64,000 bases of DNA from Yanghanlia caeni (lineage in GTDB: Bacteria; Pseudomonadota; Gammaproteobacteria; Burkholderiales; Burkholderiaceae_B): NCBI GenBank assembly GCA_030733815.1, contig JAUZQE010000002.1, forward strand, positions 107,225-171,224, written 5' to 3'. Both the position numbers and the translations under genes were made by a program. The notes under the pieces are model-generated. The model ran no database searches. It saw nothing but the letters and a program-made list of their open reading frames with translations, and had not been told where the DNA came from. Positions 8,069-15,457 of the stretch are shown piece after piece (the stretch's first letter is position 1; each line of letters begins with the position of its first letter).

Positions 8069-8865
8069 TGCGTGCAATTCTTGAAGTCCGCAATCTGGCA
8101 AAGGCGTTCGGTGCCTTCCAGGTGCTCGAAGACGTCGCCTTTCAGGTTCAGAAGGGCGAGATCGTAGGTCTGCTGGGGCCCAACGGTTCGGGCAAGAGCA
8201 CGCTGCTGAACATCATCAGCGGCTTCATCGCCCCCGACAAGGGCACAGTGATGCTGGATGGCAGAGACGTCACGTCGGTGCCCACATTCCGTATCGTGAA
8301 CGAAGGGCTCGCCCGCACCTTCCAGCTGCCGATCATGCCGCAAAAGATGTCGGTGCTGGAAGTGGCCATGGCCGCCGACACGACCATGCATGGCGTGCTG
8401 CCCACTCTGTTCAGGGGGGCTGGCTTCTGCAAGGCCGAGCGCGACACGCGCGAACGAGCCATGCAGCTTCTCGATGAGCTGTTGCTCACGCGGGTCATGC
8501 ACCTGCCCGCCTCCGCGATCTCGGGGGGCCAGAAAAAACTGCTGGGCATCGTGTGCGCGCTGATGGCACGCCCGCGGCTGCTCATGCTCGATGAGCCCAC
8601 CGCCGGCGTGCACCCCAATCTGCGTCAGGATATCGTGCGCGCACTGCACCGCCTGAACGATCAGGGCATGACCCTGGTGATCGTCGAACACGACATGCAC
8701 TTCATCCGCGAGGCGTGCAACCGCTGCATCGTGCTCGACCAGGGGCATATTGTGGCCAGCTGCAAACCCGAGGAACTTGCGTCGAACGAACGCGTGGTGC
8801 AGGCGTATCTGGGTGCGTCGGTGGAAGAGGCCAGGGCACAAATCATGCAAAAGGAGGTAGCGTAG
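8065..8865 (+). CDS. LIV-type ABC transporter ATP-binding protein (LivG type)
   Basis: 266 aa cytoplasmic ATPase. Walker A is GPNGSGKST, the ABC signature is ISGGQKKLLGI (slightly variant), Walker B is LLMLDEPTAG and the switch His is in VIVEHDM. The LivG-type feature is the long insert between Walker A and the signature, including GLARTFQLPIMPQKMSVLE. It begins at ATGATG overlapping the LivM-type stop; either ATG is possible. It hydrolyses ATP with the LivF-type partner to drive uptake. Confidence 0.9.
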   Translation: MMRAILEVRNLAKAFGAFQVLEDVAFQVQKGEIVGLLGPNGSGKSTLLNIISGFIAPDKGTVMLDGRDVTSVPTFRIVNEGLARTFQLPIMPQKMSVLEVAMAADTTMHGVLPTLFRGAGFCKAERDTRERAMQLLDELLLTRVMHLPASAISGGQKKLLGIVCALMARPRLLMLDEPTAGVHPNLRQDIVRALHRLNDQGMTLVIVEHDMHFIREACNRCIVLDQGHIVASCKPEELASNERVVQAYLGASVEEARAQIMQKEVA

Positions 8866-8867
8866 CA

Positions 8868-9596
8868 ATGAGCGCCATGGTCAAGGTCGACGACGTGGTC
8901 GCCGGCTACATCAAGGATGTCGATATCCTGAACGGCATATCACTGCATGCCGACACCAAAGAGATCGTCTGCCTGCTGGGGCCCAACGGCTGCGGCAAGT
9001 CCACGCTGCTCAAGACGATCGCGGGCTATCTGCGCACCCGGCGTGGCAGTGTCAGCATCAATGGCACCGACGTCTCGGCGGTGCCGGTGCACGAGAAGAT
9101 CCGCTCATGCGGATTGGGGTTCGTGCCGCAGACCGAGAACATCTTCGCTGCCATGAGCGTGCTCGAGAACCTGCTCATGGGCGGGTACTACATGTCTGGC
9201 GAGGCGCGCGAGAAGCGCATTGCGGAACTGTGTGATCTGTACCCCGTGCTCAAGCGCAAGCTGAATGCGCCGGCGGCGTCGATGTCCGGCGGCGAGCGGC
9301 AGATTCTGGCGCTGGCGCGCGCACTGATGCCCAGTCCACGTATCCTGCTGCTCGATGAGCCCTCGGCCGGTCTTTCGCCGAAGGTGCTGCACGAAGTCTT
9401 TGACGCGATCATGCAGGTGCGCGAGCAGGAAGGGGTGACGATCATTATGGTCGAGCAGAACGCGATCGAGGCCATGCGCATTTCCGACCGTGCCTACATT
9501 CTGTCGCTCGGCACGGTGGCGCTTACCGGCACCTGCAGCGATCTGTTGCACGATCCGAAGGTTCGCGAGCTGTACCTGGGGGGGCGCACCGATTGA
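8868..9596 (+). CDS. LIV-type ABC transporter ATP-binding protein (LivF type)
   Basis: 242 aa second ATPase of the importer. Walker A is GPNGCGKST, the signature MSGGERQILALARAL, Walker B LLLDEPSAGL and the switch His is replaced in context by VEQNA, the usual LivF form. The ATG at 8868 is preceded by AAGGAGG and lies 2 bp after the LivG-type stop. An open frame extends upstream to 8715 but has no family similarity, so the shorter start is used. This completes the five-gene importer. Confidence 0.9.
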   Translation: MSAMVKVDDVVAGYIKDVDILNGISLHADTKEIVCLLGPNGCGKSTLLKTIAGYLRTRRGSVSINGTDVSAVPVHEKIRSCGLGFVPQTENIFAAMSVLENLLMGGYYMSGEAREKRIAELCDLYPVLKRKLNAPAASMSGGERQILALARALMPSPRILLLDEPSAGLSPKVLHEVFDAIMQVREQEGVTIIMVEQNAIEAMRISDRAYILSLGTVALTGTCSDLLHDPKVRELYLGGRTD

Positions 9597-9639
9597 ATTC
9601 ACCCGCGCAGGTGCGTAAACCATGACGAGGAAAGCAAGC

Positions 9640-10956
9640 ATGCAGGCCGCGGGCGGCGCGTCCATGGACCCTCGATTTCACGGTCTGTGGGCCGTGACCG
9701 CCGGCGCGGCGCCCGCACCTCGACCACTCGACCACGATCTGGGTGTCGACGTTGCCGTGGTGGGCGGTGGCTACACCGGCTTGTCGACGGCGCTGCATCT
9801 GGCCGAGTCCGGTGAGGTCAGCGTGGCCGTTCTCGAGGCGCGCGACATCGGTTTCGGTGCGTCGGGCCGCAATGCCGGCCTGGTGAACGCCGGCGCCTGG
9901 TTGCCGCCCGACGAACTGCCTGCGCGGCTGGGTGACGATTATGGCAACCGGCTGCTCGAAACACTGGGCAATGCCCCCGATCTGGTCTTCGAGATCATTC
10001 GGCGCTACGGTATCGCGTGCGAAGCTGTTCGCAATGGCAACCTGCATTGCGCGGTTGGCGCAGCGGGGCTGGCCGATATCAACGAGCGCGCGCGGCAATG
10101 GCATGCGCGCGGCGTGCCGGTGTGTATTCTTGACGCCAAAGAAACGGCCCGGCTCGTCGGTTCCGAGCGTTTCAGCGGGGCCATGCTCGACCCGCGTGCA
10201 GGCACGATTCAACCGCTGAGCTACGCGCGTGGCCTGGCGCAGGCGGCCGCCGGGCTGGGGGCCCGCATTCACGCTGCTACGGCGGTGACCCGCGCCGAAT
10301 ATGGCGCGACCGGCTGGCGCCTGAGTACGTCCACCGGCCACGTCGTGCGGGCTACGCGTGTGGTGGTGGCGACCAATACGGCTCAGGAAGCCGGGCCCGA
10401 CCCGTGGCCCCAGCTGCAGAAGGCGTTGGTTCGACTGCCGTATTTCAATGTGGCCACCGCTCCATTGCCGGCCGAACTTTCACAACGCATTCTGCCGCAA
10501 GGTCACGGTGCATGGGATACCTGCAAGGTGCTATCGTCGTTTCGCAAGGACGCGGCCGGCAGGCTGGTGTACGGCAGCGTGGGCGATGTGAGTGATCGGC
10601 CCGGCGATGCCCACGTGCAGTGGGTCAGGCGCTGCCTCAGGCGGCTCGACCCTGATCTGGCGCGCGTGCCGATCGAGCACCGCTGGTACGGCTGGATCGA
10701 CATCACGGCGACTCATCTGCCTTATTTGTACCAGCCCGGGCCCAATGCCTGGGCGATCTTCGGTTACAACGGCCGGGGCATAGGCCCTGGCACGGTTTTC
10801 GGACGTGCGCTGGCAGAACTTCTGCTGGGCAGACGTACGCCAGACCAGATGCCGCTGCCTGTCAATGCGGTTGTCCCGATTGGTTTCAAACCTTTACGCG
10901 AGGTATTCTACCGCTCGGGCTCCAAGGTGGCGCACCTGCTGTCAAAACGTTTCTGA
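9640..10956 (+). CDS. FAD-dependent oxidoreductase, DAO family (OrdL/PuuB-like)
   Basis: 438 aa flavoprotein with the DAO fold. The dinucleotide motif VAVVGGGYTGLSTALHLAE starts at about residue 35, followed by LEARDIGFGASGRNAGLVN, which is characteristic of the OrdL/PuuB (gamma-glutamylputrescine oxidase) group. The C-terminal block IFGYNGRGIGPGTVFG closes the FAD site. The ATG at 9640 has GAGGAAA upstream; in-frame ATGs at 9622 and 9664 are alternatives. It follows the importer in the same direction after 43 bp. It probably oxidises a secondary amine or a product of the DadA-like step; the substrate is unknown. Confidence 0.8.
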   Translation: MQAAGGASMDPRFHGLWAVTAGAAPAPRPLDHDLGVDVAVVGGGYTGLSTALHLAESGEVSVAVLEARDIGFGASGRNAGLVNAGAWLPPDELPARLGDDYGNRLLETLGNAPDLVFEIIRRYGIACEAVRNGNLHCAVGAAGLADINERARQWHARGVPVCILDAKETARLVGSERFSGAMLDPRAGTIQPLSYARGLAQAAAGLGARIHAATAVTRAEYGATGWRLSTSTGHVVRATRVVVATNTAQEAGPDPWPQLQKALVRLPYFNVATAPLPAELSQRILPQGHGAWDTCKVLSSFRKDAAGRLVYGSVGDVSDRPGDAHVQWVRRCLRRLDPDLARVPIEHRWYGWIDITATHLPYLYQPGPNAWAIFGYNGRGIGPGTVFGRALAELLLGRRTPDQMPLPVNAVVPIGFKPLREVFYRSGSKVAHLLSKRF

Positions 10957-10980
10957 CTTCTGGATGTGAAGGCACTCAAG

Positions 10981-11769
10981 ATGCAGCCAATGGAAAACTC
11001 GCGCCGCAATTCGCTCGGTCGCGGTCATACCCCCAAAACCCGCGATGAAAGCGCGGTGGAACGCCTGTACCTTGAACTGCGTGACCGCGCCATGCGTTAC
11101 GATTTTCGGCCCGGCACCCGCATCAACGAACAGGCCCTGGGCCGCGAACTGGGCGTCAGCCGGGCGCCGTTGCGAGAGGCGTTGAACCGGCTCGAAGCCG
11201 AAGGTCTGCTCACCTTCGTCATGAACAAGGGGTTTTTTCGCAAGAACATCAGCGTCGACGAAGTGCTCGATCTCTACCAGGTGCGCATCGCCCTCGAGCG
11301 CCGGGCGGTGTTCCTGGCATTGCGGCGTGCCACCGACAACGAGATTCAGGCGGTGCAGGAATACTGGAGCAGCGTCATGGCCAATTCGTCGGGCATGACC
11401 TCGGCCGATCTTCTGATCGCCGATGAAGAGTTCCACAGAAGACTGATCGGCCTCGCGAAGAACAAGGAACTCAGCGGCTTCATGGAAATCATCACGCGGC
11501 GCATCCACATCGCCCGCAACATCGATATCGAACAGTCGGCCTGGAACGCCAAGGCCTTCGATGCTCACTACGAGGTGCTGCGCTGTCTGCGCAATCGCGA
11601 CGAGAAGGGTGCGCTTGCATGCATCACCGAACACATTGACATGAGCCGCGAGCGTGCCGTGCAGATCGCCCGCGAAATGGTCGCCAAGTTCTTCCTGTCG
11701 GGCGCCACGCAAGCCGATGAGCCCATACGGCTGCCCGGTTCCGTGGGCATCAACGAACCCGATCAGTAA
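10981..11769 (+). CDS. GntR family transcriptional regulator with FCD ligand domain
   Basis: 262 aa repressor-type regulator. The N-terminal winged helix-turn-helix spans roughly residues 20-85 (RINEQALGRELGVSRAPLREAL, then GLLTFVMNKGFF), and an all-helical FCD domain follows with metal/ligand residues in the pattern D-x3-R...H...H (DLYQVRIALE, EFHRRLIGLA, DAHYEVLRCL). FCD regulators typically sense organic acids or amino acids. As the last gene of the uptake and oxidation locus it is the likely local regulator. The ATG at 10981 is used; a GTG at 10966 and an ATG at 10990 are alternatives. Confidence 0.85.
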   Translation: MQPMENSRRNSLGRGHTPKTRDESAVERLYLELRDRAMRYDFRPGTRINEQALGRELGVSRAPLREALNRLEAEGLLTFVMNKGFFRKNISVDEVLDLYQVRIALERRAVFLALRRATDNEIQAVQEYWSSVMANSSGMTSADLLIADEEFHRRLIGLAKNKELSGFMEIITRRIHIARNIDIEQSAWNAKAFDAHYEVLRCLRNRDEKGALACITEHIDMSRERAVQIAREMVAKFFLSGATQADEPIRLPGSVGINEPDQ

Positions 11770-11770
11770 A

Positions 11771-11822
11771 TTGGTGCGGGCCGCCGCGGTGCAGGCTTGG
11801 TGCTGGCCGCCACGGTGCAGGC
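11771..11822. repeat. Tandem 26-bp imperfect direct repeat
   Basis: Two head-to-tail copies (11771-11796 and 11797-11822), each beginning TTGGTGC and ending CGGTGCAGGC, identical at 24 of 26 positions. They start 2 bp after the GntR gene stop, in the 185 bp before serA. Function unknown; they could be a recent duplication or a binding region. Confidence 0.7.
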
Positions 11823-11917
11823 GGCACGCGCCGGTTCCGATCCGGTGGGCTGCTGCCAACGGCAAGCCCGGTTTTCTGCGTTCGTATAAGGGTTACCCCT
11901 GCAATCAGTACTAAAAT

Positions 11918-11932
11918 GGTTCAGAATGAACC
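11918..11932. promoter_or_regulatory. Inverted repeat upstream of serA, possible operator
   Basis: Perfect GGTTCA-GAA-TGAACC inverted repeat, 23 bases before the serA ATG. Its position fits an operator near the transcription start. The binding protein is not known from the sequence. Confidence 0.4.
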
Positions 11933-11954
11933 CTTTGTGTATTGGAGCAGTTAG

Positions 11955-13154
11955 ATGGCCCGTATCGTTTTGTTCGAGAACATCCACCCCAGTGCCCGTG
12001 AAGTGTTCGTGGCGGCGGGGTACGACGACGTCGTATCGCACGCAACGGCACTGTCGTCCGACGCGTTGCGCGATGCGTTGCGTGGCGCTCACGTGGTGGG
12101 TATTCGGTCACGCACTCACCTCGACGCGGCGGTGCTTGCCGACAGCCCCGATCTGCGCGTGATCGGGTGCTTCTGCATCGGCACCAACCAGGTCGATCTC
12201 GATGCGGCGGCGGGGCAGGGCGTACCGGTTTTCAACGCGCCGTTCTCGAACACCCGATCTGTGGCCGAGATGGTGCTGGCAGAAGCCATTCTGTTGCTGC
12301 GGCGCATTCCGGAGAAAAACGCGCGCGTGCATCAGGGCTTCTGGGACAAGACGGCCGAGGGCGCCTATGAGGCGCGCGGCAAGACGCTGGGCATCATCGG
12401 GTATGGCAACATCGGCTCGCAGGTGGGTACGCTGGCGGAACTGGCCGGCATGCAGGTCATCTTTCACGACGTCGAGGCCAAGCTGCCGCGTGGCAACGCC
12501 AAGCCCACGGTTTCTCTCAAGCGCCTGCTGGCGCAGTCCGACGTGGTCACCCTGCATGTGCCGGCCGGCAGGGGAACGCACAACCTCATCAATGCACAGG
12601 CCATCGCGGCCATGAAGCCGGGGGCGATTCTCATCAACGCCTCACGCGGAACCGTGGTCGATATCGACGCCCTGCATGCGGCGCTCGAAAGTGGTCATCT
12701 GGCCGGGGCGGCGCTCGACGTCTTTCCCGTGGAACCCAAGAGCCCGGACGAGCCCCTTGACAGCCCCCTGCGCGGCATGCCGAACGTGATTCTTACGCCG
12801 CACATCGGTGGCAGCACACAGGAATCCCAGGAGAACATCGGCCGCGAGGTTGCCGAAAAGCTCGTGGCGTATTTGCAGTCGGGCGCCACCAAGGGTTCAG
12901 TGAACTTTCCGGAGGTGGCGTACCAGGAGCGCGCGGGCAAGTCGCGCATTCTGCACGTGCACCGCAATGTGCCGGGTGCCATGGGTGCACTCAGCAGCCT
13001 GGTGGCCGAACATGGGTTGAACATCGTCGCGCAGCATCTGCAGACGCGCGGGCCGATCGGTTATGTCATTTCGGATATCGAAGGCGAGGTGGGCGAGACG
13101 GTGATCTCGCTGCTGCGCTCACACCCGGTGACCATACGCTGCGACTTGGTCTGA
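11955..13154 (+). CDS. serA: D-3-phosphoglycerate dehydrogenase
   Basis: Catalyses the first committed step of serine synthesis, oxidising 3-phosphoglycerate with NAD+. The 399 aa length and layout match the E. coli-type enzyme: substrate domain, NAD domain with GIIGYGNIGSQ at about residue 150, INASRGTVVD and LTPHIGGSTQES (catalytic Arg/Glu/His region), then a C-terminal ACT domain from about residue 325 (ILHVHRNVPGAMGALSSLV) that gives serine feedback. A GGAG lies 9 bases before the ATG. The last 94 bp overlap, on the opposite strand, the 3' end of the nsrR-like gene. It is a single-gene unit. Confidence 0.93.
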   Translation: MARIVLFENIHPSAREVFVAAGYDDVVSHATALSSDALRDALRGAHVVGIRSRTHLDAAVLADSPDLRVIGCFCIGTNQVDLDAAAGQGVPVFNAPFSNTRSVAEMVLAEAILLLRRIPEKNARVHQGFWDKTAEGAYEARGKTLGIIGYGNIGSQVGTLAELAGMQVIFHDVEAKLPRGNAKPTVSLKRLLAQSDVVTLHVPAGRGTHNLINAQAIAAMKPGAILINASRGTVVDIDALHAALESGHLAGAALDVFPVEPKSPDEPLDSPLRGMPNVILTPHIGGSTQESQENIGREVAEKLVAYLQSGATKGSVNFPEVAYQERAGKSRILHVHRNVPGAMGALSSLVAEHGLNIVAQHLQTRGPIGYVISDIEGEVGETVISLLRSHPVTIRCDLV

Positions 13155-13561
13155 TCATCGCGGGCCGGCATGATGTCGGCCAGCGTGAAGGCGTCGAGGT
13201 GCGTCATGAATTTGTCGAGGGCTCCCTGCATTACGCGGGTGAGCCCGCATTGGCCGGTAAGAATGCAGCGGGTGGGGCCGGTACCCAGGCATTCCACTAC
13301 TGCCAGGTCGTTTTCCATGTCGCGCACCACGGCGCCCACAGGAATGTCTGCCGGTGCGCGCGCCAGCCGCATTCCGCCGTTCTTGCCGCGCGTGGTTTCG
13401 ACCCAGCCCGCCTGAGCCAGCCGGTGGGTGATCTTCATGAGGTGCGGCTCGGAAATGCCGTGTACCCGCGCCACTTCGGCAATGGTGCAGAGGCGGTCGG
13501 GGTGCGCTGCCAGGTGCATCAGCAGCCTCATCGAGTAGTCGGTCATGGCGGTGAGTCGCAT
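13061..13561 (-). CDS. nsrR: Rrf2 family transcriptional regulator, NsrR-type nitric-oxide sensor
   Basis: 166 aa Fe-S repressor. The N-terminus MRLTAMTDYSMRLLMHLAAH and helix-turn-helix GISEPHLMKITHRLAQAGWV are typical NsrR/Rrf2, followed by the wing TTRGKNGGMRLAR. Cys91, Cys99 and Cys105 fall where NsrR has its three cluster ligands (E. coli 91/96/102). NsrR releases DNA when its cluster reacts with NO. It is downstream of, and co-directional with, nnrS and the haemoglobin gene, whose promoter carries an NsrR-like site, so autoregulation is likely. The C-terminal tail after LADIMPARDD is about 30 residues longer than usual and is encoded antisense to the end of serA. The ATG at 13561 is chosen over an upstream GTG/ATG frame because the family begins MRLT. 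Confidence 0.8.
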   Translation of the reverse strand: MRLTAMTDYSMRLLMHLAAHPDRLCTIAEVARVHGISEPHLMKITHRLAQAGWVETTRGKNGGMRLARAPADIPVGAVVRDMENDLAVVECLGTGPTRCILTGQCGLTRVMQGALDKFMTHLDAFTLADIMPARDDQTKSQRMVTGCERSSEITVSPTSPSISEMT

Positions 13562-13578
13562 GGCGTATCCTGAGCGAC

Positions 13579-13615
13579 GGCACTGCCGGTGCACACGACG
13601 TGCATCGGCAGTGCC
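13579..13615 (-). terminator. Hairpin between nnrS and nsrR
   Basis: 15 bp stem (13579-13593 with 13601-13615; one G-U pair) and 7-base loop, just after the nnrS stop and 18 bases before the nsrR ATG. There is no U-run on the minus strand, so it may be a processing or attenuation stem rather than a full terminator. Confidence 0.45.
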
Positions 13616-13623
13616 TTAGTAGT

Positions 13624-14868
13624 TCATTTGCTGCCGGCCGGCGCGTGCGGGCGCGGCGGTTGTGTGGCCGGAGCCGGCGCACGGGGTGCCGCATCGGCAC
13701 GCGGCTGCGTGAGTATGGGAATATACCGGAACAGGTACAGCGCAAGGCTCGCGATCCATGCGGTGGCTGCAGCGTGAAGCAAGGTGCCGCTGAACGTCGA
13801 GGGCCAGAGTGCGATCAGACGCAAGAGCACTGCAGCCACCATGAGCCAGTAGCTGGCGAGCATCGAGCCGTCGAGCGCCAGCGGGCGCCCGGTATGACCG
13901 AGTGCGGTGCGCGTGACCATGCCGATGATCAGCACCGCAAAGCCGCCCATGCCGATGATATGCACGTGCGCAGCAGCGCGCGCCAGATACAGGCCGCCCA
14001 GGCCGGACAGATGTGCGGCGGCCGCCAGCAGCCCCGCAGCAAGACCCAGGTAACCCAGGTAAAGAATCCATAGCATGGGCTTGTGCAACACGTTCAGCGG
14101 CTTCCAGCGCACGAGCTGATAAAGCCCGATGGCCCCCACCACCGCCAGGCACGCTGCCATGACCAGACTGAACTTGAGCAGACCCGCCACGATGGCGAGG
14201 CTGCCGATTGCGAGCTGCACGCGACCGCTGTTCACCAGCATGGGAATGTCGAGCCCGGGCACCATGCGCCCGGCGAAGAAGGGGATCACACGCCGCGCAA
14301 TGAGGATGGTGAGAACCGCCATGAACAGCATGCCTGTGTTGAAACGGTCGATGACCAGCAGGTAGTCGCCCTGCAGGGTGGCGAGCAGGAACAGCACGTT
14401 GCTGGCACCCAGGCCCAGAACCAGAGCCGGCACGCCGTAATTGCGCACGCTCTTGCCCTTGAGCATGACCTGCATGAGCCGAATGGCGCTGTAGCCGAAG
14501 AAAATGCTCTCGAGCACCATGCCGGTGATGAATGCGCCTGTACCGCCGGCAAGGTAGGCGACGCGCGCGGCCAGCCATGCCAACGAAATGGCGGCCAGGG
14601 GCAGCCCTTTCATGGGGTTGAAGCCTGTCCAGGTGGCCGACGCGGTGAGCAGGAATCCCACGGCGATGGTGGCGATGAAACCCCACAGCATTTCGTGAGC
14701 ATGCCAGGCTACGGCGAAGAAGGGGGCCGGTACGATTGAAGGGGCGAAGATCCAGATCGCCACCGATATGAGCGCCCAGGCGCAGCCACATATGTACAGT
14801 GGCCGGAACCCGAGGCTCAAGAAAACCGGTACGGCGGCGGGTGAAGTGGCTTGAACGGGCTTAGTCAT
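13624..14868 (-). CDS. nnrS: NnrS family heme-copper membrane protein
   Basis: 414 aa polytopic inner-membrane protein with about 12 hydrophobic segments. NnrS proteins are haem- and copper-containing and help cells tolerate NO and nitrosative stress. Family signatures include GFRPLYICGCAWA near the N-terminus, AWHAHEMLWGFIATIAVGFLLTA, LPLAAISLAWLAAR and HVHIIGMGGFAVLIIGMVTRTALGHTGR (conserved His and Gly-rich block at about residues 295-325). It overlaps the 3' end of the truncated-haemoglobin gene by 8 bp. The final ~25 residues are Pro/Ala-rich and cytosolic. Regulation by NsrR is inferred from the operator-like site upstream. Confidence 0.9.
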   Translation of the reverse strand: MTKPVQATSPAAVPVFLSLGFRPLYICGCAWALISVAIWIFAPSIVPAPFFAVAWHAHEMLWGFIATIAVGFLLTASATWTGFNPMKGLPLAAISLAWLAARVAYLAGGTGAFITGMVLESIFFGYSAIRLMQVMLKGKSVRNYGVPALVLGLGASNVLFLLATLQGDYLLVIDRFNTGMLFMAVLTILIARRVIPFFAGRMVPGLDIPMLVNSGRVQLAIGSLAIVAGLLKFSLVMAACLAVVGAIGLYQLVRWKPLNVLHKPMLWILYLGYLGLAAGLLAAAAHLSGLGGLYLARAAAHVHIIGMGGFAVLIIGMVTRTALGHTGRPLALDGSMLASYWLMVAAVLLRLIALWPSTFSGTLLHAAATAWIASLALYLFRYIPILTQPRADAAPRAPAPATQPPRPHAPAGSK

Positions 14869-15265
14869 GGTCGAGCTCGGCGGGCATGCGGTTGGGTTCG
14901 CGGTTCATCTGGTAGCCGAACCAGAGGCTGCGGGCGATGCGGCGAGCCAGTTCATCGGCCTGGTTGGCCATGTCGCGGTTCGGCAGTTCGGCGGTGGTTT
15001 CGTGAAACAGGGCAAGCCAGCGTTTGAAGAGTGTGGCATCGAGGTCGGGCAGCGCCACGTGCTTGGGCATGGGCGTGCCGCTGTATTCCCCTGAACCCAG
15101 CAGAATCGACGACCAGAACTTCACCATGATGTCGAGATGCACCGGCCAGTCGTCGATGTGGGCATTGAAGATGGGCCCCAGGGCAGGGTCGGCGCGGACG
15201 CGGCCATAGAACCGGTTGACTAAAGTACTGATTTCTTCAGTGGTGCAAAGGTCGGGGCGGGCCAT
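14861..15265 (-). CDS. Group III truncated haemoglobin
   Basis: 134 aa single-domain globin of the group III (P) truncated class. Features are LVNRFYGRVRADPALGPIF at the N-terminus, VKFWSSILLG in helix E, and MPKHVALPDLDATLFKRWLALF, in which His69 is the probable proximal haem ligand. These globins are linked to oxygen/NO binding and nitrosative stress. It is the first gene of a minus-strand operon with nnrS and nsrR and lies 12 bases downstream of an NsrR-like inverted repeat, which strengthens a role in NO handling. Confidence 0.88.
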   Translation of the reverse strand: MARPDLCTTEEISTLVNRFYGRVRADPALGPIFNAHIDDWPVHLDIMVKFWSSILLGSGEYSGTPMPKHVALPDLDATLFKRWLALFHETTAELPNRDMANQADELARRIARSLWFGYQMNREPNRMPAELDHD

Positions 15266-15277
15266 GGTGCTCGTTAA

Positions 15278-15300
15278 AAGATGACTCTGATAGTCATCTT
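15278..15300 (-). promoter_or_regulatory. NsrR-type operator upstream of the haemoglobin-nnrS-nsrR operon
   Basis: Perfect inverted repeat AAGATGACT-CTGAT-AGTCATCTT. The AAGATG...CATCTT arms match the known NsrR site pattern (AAGATGYATTT...AAATRCATCTT) in their outer halves. It sits 12 bp before the haemoglobin ATG, where a repressor would block transcription. The operon encodes an NsrR-like protein, so self-regulation is likely. Confidence 0.7.
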
Positions 15301-15457
15301 AAAGGAGTCGTGCGTGCGACGTCAATGCGGCTGCGGCGTCTGAACATCGTTGAAGCTTGCAGAAAATGTGTCCGGATCATGTAAACTCGTGTAAACCTTG
15401 CACTAAGGTGTATGCTGATGGTTGCGAACCTTTCCGATTGATACACCGGGCCGTCAA

